Positions 56,890-64,000 of a stretch of 64,000 nt of DNA are shown piece after piece. A model generated the notes under the pieces. That model was not told where the DNA came from. It saw only the letters and a program-made list of their open reading frames with translations, and ran no database searches. The DNA comes from Aquitalea sp. LB_tupeE (lineage in GTDB: Bacteria; Pseudomonadota; Gammaproteobacteria; Burkholderiales; Chromobacteriaceae), in NCBI RefSeq assembly GCF_013391415.1, contig NZ_JACAXB010000030.1:62001-126000 (forward strand), in the 5' to 3' direction. The position numbers and the translations under genes are program-made. The stretch's first letter is position 1. Each line of letters begins with the position of its first letter.

Positions 56890-57557
56890 CCTTTTCCATT
56901 GCCGCACGGTGTCCGGACACCGGCATGCTGGGGGTGGCGGCTGCCTCATCCAGCATTGCCGTGGCCAGCCGCTGCTGTCATGTAGAAGCCGGAGTGGGCG
57001 CGGTGATGAGCCAGAATGTCACCAACCCGGCGCTGGGCCCGAAGGCGCTGGCCTTGATGGCAAGAGGGGAGCGTGGCCGGGCCCTGTGCCAGGCGCTGGC
57101 ACTGGCGGATGGCAATCTGGCCTGGCGTCAGTTGTTGCTGGTACCCGCAGAAGGCGAAATTGCCACCTTCAGCGGCCAGCATGCGCTGGGCGTGTTTGCC
57201 ACGGCGCAGGGCGAGCACTGCGCTGCCGGTGGCAATATTCTGGCCGATGCCGACTTGCCCGCCCGCATGGTGGCGGCCTTCGAACACAGCAGCGGGCATC
57301 TGGCTGACCGCCTGCTGGCGGCCATGCAGGCTGCAGTGATGGCTGGTGGCGAGGTGGGGCCCATCCATGCTGCCGGACTCAAGCTGGTGTCCAGCCAAAG
57401 CTGGCCGGTGGTGGACTTGCGGGTGGACTGGAGTTATGGCGAGCCGGTAGCCGAGTTGCAGCAGCTGTGGCAGCGTTATCAGCCGCAAATGCAGGACTAC
57501 ATCACCCGCGCCGAAGCGCCGGATCAGGCCCCCGGCTACGGCGTGCCGGGGGTGTAA
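56886..57557 (+). CDS. DUF1028 family protein (putative Ntn hydrolase)
   Basis: A 223-residue protein of the DUF1028 family. It starts MTFSIAARCPDTGMLGVAAASSSIAV and has ALGPKALALMARG, GGNILADADLPARM and the ending YGVPGV typical of the family. The fold is reported for relatives as an N-terminal nucleophile type, in which Thr2, exposed after removal of Met1, would attack. It is translationally coupled to RidA. The activity is undemonstrated in this organism. An amide or lactam hydrolase acting in the same pathway as the monooxygenase is a reasonable hypothesis. Confidence 0.88.
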   Translation: MTFSIAARCPDTGMLGVAAASSSIAVASRCCHVEAGVGAVMSQNVTNPALGPKALALMARGERGRALCQALALADGNLAWRQLLLVPAEGEIATFSGQHALGVFATAQGEHCAAGGNILADADLPARMVAAFEHSSGHLADRLLAAMQAAVMAGGEVGPIHAAGLKLVSSQSWPVVDLRVDWSYGEPVAELQQLWQRYQPQMQDYITRAEAPDQAPGYGVPGV

Positions 57558-57611
57558 GTCACCGCATGGAAGACGGCGCCGTCTTGCTTGTTGCGCAGAC
57601 GGCGCGCGGTC

Positions 57612-58394
57612 TTATTTCACCGATACATCAATCCCTTCCCCCAGGAATTTGGCCGCCAGTGCCTTCACCTTGCCGCTGGCTTGCAGGCGGGCGATGGCGA
57701 CGTCCAGCTTCTTGCGTAGTTCGACGTCCTCCTTGCGCAGACCAAAAGCAATGCCGCTGCCCAGAATCTTGTCGTCATGCACGGCACCGACAAACTGGAA
57801 GTCCTTGCCGTCCGGACGGGTGAGGAAGCCCTTCTGACCTGCCGGGGCCATCACCAGCGTGGCATCCAGACGGCCTGTTGCCATGTCGGCATAAACCTGG
57901 TTCTGGTCCTGATAGGACACCACGCGCACCCCGGCGGATTCCCAGTGGCTACGGGCATAGGTTTCCTGGATCGAGCCTTGCAACACCCCCATGCTCTTGC
58001 CTTGCAGCTTGTCTGCCGTCGGGGTGATGCCGCTGCCTTTACGGGCGATCACCATGCTGGGCACCCGGTAGATGATGCTGGTGAAGGCAATGCTTTTGCG
58101 GCGTTGCTCGGTGGCATTCATGGCGGAGTTGATGGCGTCGAATTTCTTGCCCTGCAGGGCCGGAATCAGCCCGTCAAAGGCATTTTCCACCCAACTGCAT
58201 TTGAGGTGGGCTTCGGCGCAGACGGCCTGGCCCAGCTCCACATCCATGCCTTGCAGCTCGCCGCTGGCGGATTTGTATTCGAATGGCGGATATTGCGCCT
58301 CGATGCCATAACGCAGGGTGGTTTCCGCCATGGCCGGCAGGGCGAGGGTGCAGGCTGCCAGGGTGGCAGTCATCATCAGGGTGCTGTGTTTCAT
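57612..58394 (-). CDS. Amino-acid ABC transporter substrate-binding protein
   Basis: A 260-residue periplasmic binding protein of the ArgT/HisJ family. The signal peptide ends LPAMAET. Then come LRYGIEAQYPPFEYK, the Asp/Arg ligand regions (NAFDGLIPALQGKKFDAI and TEQRRKSIAFTS), and the later AAGQKGFL part. AAAGGA precedes the start at 58394. Cationic amino acids are plausible ligands. No permease or ATPase gene is adjacent, so it must use a transporter encoded elsewhere. It is the last gene of the LysR-divergent operon, 86 bases after the amidase. Confidence 0.9.
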   Translation of the reverse strand: MKHSTLMMTATLAACTLALPAMAETTLRYGIEAQYPPFEYKSASGELQGMDVELGQAVCAEAHLKCSWVENAFDGLIPALQGKKFDAINSAMNATEQRRKSIAFTSIIYRVPSMVIARKGSGITPTADKLQGKSMGVLQGSIQETYARSHWESAGVRVVSYQDQNQVYADMATGRLDATLVMAPAGQKGFLTRPDGKDFQFVGAVHDDKILGSGIAFGLRKEDVELRKKLDVAIARLQASGKVKALAAKFLGEGIDVSVK

Positions 58395-58480
58395 CTGTTT
58401 TCCTTTGTTTGTTGATTGCATGCAGTCTGTCACTCAGCCCTGTGTCGGGCTGTTGGCGTTGCTGATTGATCCATTCACAT

Positions 58481-59290
58481 TCACAAGCGGCGGTGTTGCA
58501 GGGCAGGCAGGCGTGTTCGCCAGCTGTTTTGCTCGGACAGGTCAAGCCTGGCCAGTGCCATGCCTTCGCCTTCCGCGTGGCAGGCCAGCACCTGACCCCA
58601 GGGGTCGATAATCATGCTGTGCCCATAGGTTTCCTTGCCGCCGGGGTGGCGGCCGCACTGGGCCGGAGCAATGACGAAGGCCAGGTTCTCCACCGCCCGC
58701 GTACGCAGCAACAAGTCCCAGTGCGCCTGGCCGGTGCTACGGGTAAAGGCGGCCGGTGCGCTGATCAGGCCCGGTGCCGGTGGCTGGCGATACAGCTCCG
58801 GAAAGCGTAGGTCGTAGCACACCGACAGCCGCAGGCTGCCCCAGGGCGTGTCGGCGCTGACCGGGTGGTCTCCGGCCTGCATGGTGTCGGCTTCGGCGTA
58901 GCATTCATCACCATGCCGGAAGCCGAACAGGTGCATCTTGTCATAGCGCGCCACGCAGTGCCCGTCGGGTGAAAACAGCAGGCTGCTGTTGTGGAAATGG
59001 ACAGCATCGCCACTTTGCAGTGGCAGCGTGCCGGCCAGCAGCCAGATGCCATGCTGCTGCGCCAGTTTGGCCATCTGCGTTTGCAGCGGGCCGTTACCGA
59101 AGGCTTCGGCCAGCGGTAGTCGTGCCCGTTCGTCGGCTGGCATCAGATAAAAGTATTCGGGCAGGGCCACCAAGCGGGCTCCGGCTTTGGCGGCATCAGC
59201 CACCAGCTGTGCTGCTCGGGCCAGATTGTGTTCCAAATCGTCACCCGAGCACATCTGGATAGCCGCAGCCAACAGGGTGTTTGCCATCAT
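58481..59290 (-). CDS. Nitrilase-superfamily omega-amidase
   Basis: A 269-residue carbon-nitrogen hydrolase. The catalytic triad is E45 (LPEYFYL), K118 (ARYDKMHLF) and C158 (SVCYDLRFPELY). It is similar to omega-amidase/Nit2 and deaminated-glutathione amidase, which hydrolyse 2-oxoglutaramate and similar keto-amides. The start at 59290 overlaps the aminotransferase stop (ATGA). Together with that aminotransferase it would complete a glutamine transaminase-omega-amidase pathway that drives transamination. Confidence 0.9.
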   Translation of the reverse strand: MMANTLLAAAIQMCSGDDLEHNLARAAQLVADAAKAGARLVALPEYFYLMPADERARLPLAEAFGNGPLQTQMAKLAQQHGIWLLAGTLPLQSGDAVHFHNSSLLFSPDGHCVARYDKMHLFGFRHGDECYAEADTMQAGDHPVSADTPWGSLRLSVCYDLRFPELYRQPPAPGLISAPAAFTRSTGQAHWDLLLRTRAVENLAFVIAPAQCGRHPGGKETYGHSMIIDPWGQVLACHAEGEGMALARLDLSEQNSWRTRLPALQHRRL

Positions 59291-60453
59291 GCTGCTCCGA
59301 TAGCACACAAGCGGGCTGCACCGGCCAGCAGGGTGTCGTCGTCCTTGGCAAACGACAGCCGGATGACGCGCTGGTCGGTGCCATCACCGTAGAACGCCGA
59401 CACCGGAATGGTGGCCACGCCGTGGCGGGTGATCAGCCGCTGGACGAAGGCGCTGTCGCTTTCGTCTGACAGGTGGGCAAAGCTCGCCAGCATGAAAAAG
59501 CTGCCCTGGCTGGGGAGTAGTTGCAAGGGGCTGTCGGCCAGCGCGGCGCGGAGCAAATCACGCTTGCGCTGGTAAAAGGCGGATAGGCCCAGATAGTGTT
59601 CCGGCTCGGCCAGGATGCGGGCCAGCGCGTGCTGCATCGGCGTGTCGGCGGCAAACATCGCGAACTGGTGTACCTTGCGGATTTCTTCCATTAGCGCCTG
59701 TGGTGCCAGGCAGCAGCCCACCCGCCAGCCGGTGACGTGGAAGGTCTTGCCGAAGGAGGTGACCACCACAGCGCGGGCAGCCAGCGCCGGATAGCGGCTC
59801 ATGCTGTGGTGCTGTGCGCCGTCAAATACCACGTGCTCGTATACCTCGTCCGACAGGATGACGATATTGCTGCCCTCGGTCAGTGCTTGCAGCCGTGCGG
59901 CATCCGCGGCGGACAGTGTGGTGCCGGTGGGGTTGTGCGGGGTGTTCACGATCAGCATGCGGGTACGCGGGCTGATGCGTGCGGCAAGCTCGTCCCAGGG
60001 AATGGCGAAGTGGGGTGCGGCCAGCTTGATCACCACCGGTGTGGCACCTTGCAGCTCTATCATCGGGATATAGCTGTCGAAGGCCGGTTCGAAAACAATC
60101 ACTTCATCCCCGGCATGCACCAGCGCATTGACAGCGCAAAACAAAGCCTCGCTGGCACTGGCCATGATGGTGACTTCGTGCTCGCTGTCATAACGACAGC
60201 CGTACAGGGCTTCGGTCTTGGCGCTGATGGCTGCGCACAAGTCGGGTAGACCGGTCATTGGTGCGTACTGGTTATGCCCGGCCTGCATGGCTTCGCTGGC
60301 GTAACGCAGCAATGCCTCGCTGCAAGGGAAGTTGGGAGCGCCCTGTGACAGATTGATGGCCTGATGCTGTGCGGCAAGCTGGCCGATCACGCTGAAAATG
60401 GTGGTGCCGACATGCGGCAGGCGCGAGCGCGGGCTGACGGGGGAATGCAGCAT
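59287..60453 (-). CDS. Class I aminotransferase (glutamine transaminase K/methionine aminotransferase-like)
   Basis: A 388-residue PLP enzyme. The PLP lysine is K236 in TSFGKTFHVTGWRVG, the substrate/PLP segment is NTPHNPTG, and the start contains INLSQGAPNFP, as in YbdL/MtnE and KAT-type aminotransferases that use methionine, glutamine or aromatic amino acids. The start at 60453 has AAGGG upstream with rather long spacing. Its stop overlaps the amidase start. It faces the divergent LysR gene over a 113-base region that must hold both promoters. Confidence 0.92.
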   Translation of the reverse strand: MLHSPVSPRSRLPHVGTTIFSVIGQLAAQHQAINLSQGAPNFPCSEALLRYASEAMQAGHNQYAPMTGLPDLCAAISAKTEALYGCRYDSEHEVTIMASASEALFCAVNALVHAGDEVIVFEPAFDSYIPMIELQGATPVVIKLAAPHFAIPWDELAARISPRTRMLIVNTPHNPTGTTLSAADAARLQALTEGSNIVILSDEVYEHVVFDGAQHHSMSRYPALAARAVVVTSFGKTFHVTGWRVGCCLAPQALMEEIRKVHQFAMFAADTPMQHALARILAEPEHYLGLSAFYQRKRDLLRAALADSPLQLLPSQGSFFMLASFAHLSDESDSAFVQRLITRHGVATIPVSAFYGDGTDQRVIRLSFAKDDDTLLAGAARLCAIGAA

Positions 60454-60566
60454 GGGGTTTGGCCCTTGATAATGGGAATGACTGTATTCAACGGTTTTGC
60501 AGGCCATGACACAAACGATAAATCGGCATGTTATAAATGAGAAAAACTCAGTCATGGAAACCCCGT

Positions 60567-61487
60567 ATGTCCCGAAAGTCCCTGCCACTGTATGCCTTGT
60601 CGGTGTTTGAGGTGGCGGCACGCCACCAAAGCTTCACCCGTGCCGCCAATGAGCTGTTCATTACCCAGGGTGCGGTCAGCAAGCAGATTGGCCAACTGGA
60701 GGACAGCCTGGGGTATCCCTTGTTTCACCGCTATGCGCGCAGCTTGCGCCTGACGGCCCAGGGCAGCTTGCTGCTGGGCTATGTGCAACGTGGTTTCAAG
60801 GTGATTTCCCAGGGGGTGGATGCCGCAGCCAGCCTGGCCGTCCCCTTGTGCATCAAGGCACCCAGCTGTGTGGTGCGCTGGCTGCTGCCGGTGTTGCAGC
60901 AGTTTTTCCGTCAGGCACCGGAATGGCCGGTGCAACTGGCTGGTGTGCACGAGCATGCGGTCAGCTTTGCCCGCGAGGATGTTGACCTGGCCATTGTCTA
61001 CAAACCGCAGAAAGCGATTGCGGGGAACGAGACGCTGCTGCTGGTCGAGCAGCTTACCCCGGTGATTGCCCCGCAATTGCTGGCAAAGACCGGCCAGCCG
61101 CTGCAGCAGGTGGCCGACTTGCAGCACTACCCCTTGCTGCACCCCTCGCACGACCGGCGTGACTGGCGGCAGTGGCTGGCCTGCCGTGGTGGCGGAGCGG
61201 TGGAGTACCGTGGTGGAACCGTATTCGACACGCTGGATCAGGCGATGAATGCAGCCTTGCAAGGCTGTGGCGTCACCTTGGGTGATGTGAACTTGCTACG
61301 GCAGGAACTTGCAGAGGGGCTGCTGCTGGCACCGTACATGCCGCCATGGTTGAGTGGGTATGCCTATGCATTGGCACTGCGGCCGGATGAAAAGCGACCC
61401 GGTGTGTTGGCGCTGAACGCTTTCTTGCTGGATCAGATGAGTGCGGGAACCAGAACGGGTGGAATGGCGGATGATCACGGGCAGTAA
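60567..61487 (+). CDS. LysR-family transcriptional regulator (GcvA-like)
   Basis: A 306-residue regulator. The N-terminal winged helix-turn-helix reads ARHQSFTRAANELFITQGAV and QIGQLEDSLGYPLFHRYA, the GcvA/AmpR-like pattern. An inducer-binding domain follows (residues about 90-295). The start at 60567 (MSRKSLPL) has GGAA upstream; an ATG at 60537 is an alternative. It is divergent from the aminotransferase operon, which it probably controls. Effector unknown. Confidence 0.92.
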   Translation: MSRKSLPLYALSVFEVAARHQSFTRAANELFITQGAVSKQIGQLEDSLGYPLFHRYARSLRLTAQGSLLLGYVQRGFKVISQGVDAAASLAVPLCIKAPSCVVRWLLPVLQQFFRQAPEWPVQLAGVHEHAVSFAREDVDLAIVYKPQKAIAGNETLLLVEQLTPVIAPQLLAKTGQPLQQVADLQHYPLLHPSHDRRDWRQWLACRGGGAVEYRGGTVFDTLDQAMNAALQGCGVTLGDVNLLRQELAEGLLLAPYMPPWLSGYAYALALRPDEKRPGVLALNAFLLDQMSAGTRTGGMADDHGQ

Positions 61488-61703
61488 AAATGCCAGCCCG
61501 AAGAATGACTGCCTCTCTTAACAAGATAGATTTACTTTGTTCTTAAAGTGGCTACTCAATACCTGGGCATAGGGTGAATGGTAAATATTTTATGTTTGTT
61601 CAATATGCAGTGCTAAAGAAAAAGCACGAAGCGGATGTAAAGCTTCGTGCTTTTATTAGTTATTAATAATAACTCAGTTTACTTCCCTTTGCTCTGGTGT
61701 GTA
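61488..61703. other. Intergenic region with terminator, 216 bp
   Basis: Between the convergent LysR and adhesin genes. It is AT-rich and contains only the bidirectional terminator at 61620-61654. Confidence 0.6.
61620..61654. terminator. Bidirectional terminator
   Basis: AAAAGCACGAAGC and GCTTCGTGCTTTT form a 13-bp stem with a 9-base loop. It serves the LysR gene and the adhesin gene, whose stop is at 61704. Confidence 0.9.
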
Positions 61704-64000
61704 TCAGGGATTGGCTGTTCCAGAAATTGAACTGCTATCAACGGTTCCCAGATTCAAACCAATCAGGCCACGAGTGGCTTGGGAGCTGGAACTTGGGTTT
61801 TTGACTACCCCGGTAAATTTGGAGTTGGAAATGCTACCACCCTTATCGTTAATCCCAACCAGCCCACCAACCTTGCTGTTAAAGCCAGACGATACGGTAG
61901 ACTTGGACAGGGAGCTGTCAATAATTCCCTGATTCTTGCCAACCAGACCACCCGCGTTGCTGGAATTGCCACCAAAAACACTAGTATCTGCGGTTACACG
62001 TGTCAGCGTTCCACGGTTTGTGCCGATTGCACCGCCAATATTGACATTGTTGTTGGCCATGACTGCAGATTCTCCGTATTGAGGAACGAACCTGGATACT
62101 GAGGAATCCTGAATGGTTCCGCCAGCATAGTTATAGCCTACCAAGCCCCCGACACTAGTATTCGAGTTTGCATTAATAATGGTTGCAGCATTTGAATTTT
62201 TAATGGTTCCCCAGTTGCTGCCGACCAATCCACCTGTTTCAATACCCGTCGAATTGAGAACCAAACCGGTGGCATTTGCGTTAGAGATCATTCCTAGTTC
62301 ATTGGACCCAACAAGGCCACCTGCTCTAGTAAGTCTGGTGCCAACAACCATAACATCAGCACTAGAGTTTTCTACGGTGCCATAGGTCATCGTGCCAACC
62401 AGGCCTCCTACATTCGTGTATCGATACTGATCATTTCCAACAGCGATCCTGCCACTGCTTGATGAGTTACTTATCTTACCCTCAATGCTTTGGCCAACCA
62501 GACCGCCGGTCTGTTGTGATTTGAAAACACTAACGGTTGCCTTTGAGTGAGAATTATCTATGGTCCCGTTCATGTTAACGCCTACTAAACCACCAGCGCC
62601 GCTGTCCATATATAGAGCATCTACCATGCTGCCGGTTACTGTAGCCGCATTGCTTGAGTTGGTAATGGTCCCTCCGAGATTAGTACCAGCAACGCCACCA
62701 ATAGCATGGGAGTTATCATAGCTAGCGATGATGCCGGTATTGTGACTGCGATCAATGACGCCAGTATTGGTCCCTACCAGTCCTCCCATGCTGTTAGTAA
62801 ATACGCTGGATTTTATTTTGGGGCTCAGCAAAAGCAATTCGCTGCTGTTGCTGCTATTGATCAGCTTGCCACTGTTGTAACCAATAAGGCCGCCGATGGT
62901 TGCATCGAATTGTGCTGCCCCCGGTGTCACAGTGCTAGAAGCCAGATTGACATTGCGTATTTCTCCGCTATTTGATGCAAATAGTCCGGCATTTGGGCCA
63001 GTCGCCTGGATTTTGACCTTGCTAATGGTATGCCCGAACCCGTCGAATATGCCATTGAATGTCTTGTTGGGGGCAGTTCCATCTGCTATGGACTGGAATT
63101 TTCTATTTGCACCGTCAATATCATTGCCCAGTACGTAACGGCCATTCAGATTCGTATTTACCCGTTGAAGTTGATCCAGGTTCTGAATGACTTTGTAAGC
63201 GTTACCATTAAGCGAGAAGCTAGCATCATTTCCAGATAAGGTAATTGCCGTCTGATCATGCAGGTAGTAACTACCAGATCCGGTATTGAACGCAAGAGAT
63301 GCTTTGTCTCCAGCTGCCCATATATCACTCATTACTAGAAGGTTATTTCTTGCATTGAGTTCCAGCTTGTTTGAGCTCGACCATGATGTCGCAGCGTCAA
63401 ATGTTAAATCACCATTTGTGCTAGTGAGAGATACGTTAGAGTTGTTGAGCGCGTTAGATAATGCTTCAGCTGAAATTGCATTATCTGACATATTTTTATT
63501 ATAATAGTTTACTGCCAAATCTTCAGCCTTTACGCTAAACTGACCAGTGGCACCATTGTCTGCAGTCGTATCAACTAGAGTGTTTGCATTGATGCGAACA
63601 TGGTTGCCGCGGATGTCAATCAAACCACCATTGCCTTTGTTATTTCCTTGGGCACTGGAAGTCAATACGCCGCTTACGTCAATATTATCTTTCTCTCCTG
63701 CGTCAAGGACAATTTTCCCTTCGCGGAGGTTAAGGGTATTGGCCTCAATGATGCCGGAATTGTTAATAACGGTTTTCATTAAATTGCTGCTATCTTTAGC
63801 TGCAAGATAAACTTGGCCACCATTTGCGCTGAGTGTGTTGGTGTTATTCACCAGAGCATCAACAGCGCCAGCGTCAATTTTTACACTGACCAGACCGGCA
63901 CCATCAGGATTGACAGTGAATGAACTGCCGGCTCCCAGTACGATACTTCCATTTGGCGTGCTGATGGTTCCATTGTTAATGACTTTGTTAGCCAGAAGCA
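61704..64000 (-). CDS. Filamentous haemagglutinin/adhesin-type protein with GLUG repeats, truncated
   Basis: The C-terminal 765 codons or so of a large secreted adhesin. The frame stays open to the right edge, and the GTG at 63851 is an internal codon, so the N-terminal secretion domain lies outside. The visible part begins with beta-helix repeats of the HMW/FHA type (VNNTNTLSANGGQVYLAAKD, GGLIDIRGNHV). It continues as about 13 GLUG-like units GGLVGxNxGxIxxS and ends GTANP with no autotransporter barrel. Two-partner secretion is therefore likely. The region is visibly richer in A and T than its neighbours. Binding target unknown. Confidence 0.88.
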   Translation of the reverse strand, partial: LLANKVINNGTISTPNGSIVLGAGSSFTVNPDGAGLVSVKIDAGAVDALVNNTNTLSANGGQVYLAAKDSSNLMKTVINNSGIIEANTLNLREGKIVLDAGEKDNIDVSGVLTSSAQGNNKGNGGLIDIRGNHVRINANTLVDTTADNGATGQFSVKAEDLAVNYYNKNMSDNAISAEALSNALNNSNVSLTSTNGDLTFDAATSWSSSNKLELNARNNLLVMSDIWAAGDKASLAFNTGSGSYYLHDQTAITLSGNDASFSLNGNAYKVIQNLDQLQRVNTNLNGRYVLGNDIDGANRKFQSIADGTAPNKTFNGIFDGFGHTISKVKIQATGPNAGLFASNSGEIRNVNLASSTVTPGAAQFDATIGGLIGYNSGKLINSSNSSELLLLSPKIKSSVFTNSMGGLVGTNTGVIDRSHNTGIIASYDNSHAIGGVAGTNLGGTITNSSNAATVTGSMVDALYMDSGAGGLVGVNMNGTIDNSHSKATVSVFKSQQTGGLVGQSIEGKISNSSSSGRIAVGNDQYRYTNVGGLVGTMTYGTVENSSADVMVVGTRLTRAGGLVGSNELGMISNANATGLVLNSTGIETGGLVGSNWGTIKNSNAATIINANSNTSVGGLVGYNYAGGTIQDSSVSRFVPQYGESAVMANNNVNIGGAIGTNRGTLTRVTADTSVFGGNSSNAGGLVGKNQGIIDSSLSKSTVSSGFNSKVGGLVGINDKGGSISNSKFTGVVKNPSSSSQATRGLIGLNLGTVDSSSISGTANP

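Overview
The window is a GC-rich bacterial chromosome segment with tightly packed genes, many start/stop overlaps and clear Shine-Dalgarno sites. Gene content (pflB-pflA behind an FNR box, an AaeXBA-like efflux operon, five cyclic-di-GMP proteins and a very large cobalamin locus) suggests a facultatively anaerobic betaproteobacterium of the Chromobacteriaceae type (Chromobacterium/Aquitalea/Vogesella relatives). That placement is an inference from gene style, not from a marker gene.

Layout. 1-5.6 kb: the end of a diguanylate cyclase, two unrecognised genes, msrB, a dgt-phosphatase pair and a methyltransferase behind a Fur-like box. 5.6-9.2 kb: pyruvate formate-lyase and its activase under an apparent FNR class II promoter. 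9.3-21 kb: housekeeping and signalling genes (acyltransferase, lipoproteins, DUF1415, cold-shock protein, HD hydrolase, HPt-HD-GYP fusion, degenerate HD-GYP, PpnP, CSS-EAL protein, K+ channel). 21.1-26.3 kb: a MarR-controlled tripartite efflux operon (FUSC permease, DUF1656, membrane fusion protein, NodT-type outer membrane factor). 26.5-27.7 kb: a second GGDEF protein.

27.9-51.4 kb: cobalamin biosynthesis. On the minus strand a B12 riboswitch precedes a cobalt transporter, a 2Fe-2S ferredoxin, CobN, a ChlI-ChlD fusion, CbiE, a CbiX-CbiC fusion, CbiD, CobI, CobM and CbiG. After a 1.1-kb non-coding interruption come a CobJ-CobK fusion, CobW, CobO, CobB and BluB. CobD and CbiB lie upstream of the riboswitch and CobQ/CbiP is divergent from them. 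The route is a hybrid: both CbiX and CobN chelatases, oxygen-independent ring-contraction enzymes CbiG and CbiD, but oxygen-dependent BluB. No CbiT is visible. CobN carries a histidine-rich insertion of about 127 residues and CobW lacks its usual CxCC motif. These, together with the repeat-bearing gap in the operon, are the most interesting features of the window.

51.4-61.5 kb: a hybrid histidine kinase with a small periplasmic sulfite-oxidase-fold partner; a flavin monooxygenase-RidA-DUF1028 cluster; and a LysR-controlled aminotransferase/omega-amidase/solute-binding-protein operon. The right edge (61.7-64 kb) is the C-terminal part of a large, visibly AT-richer haemagglutinin-type adhesin with GLUG-like repeats that runs off the window.
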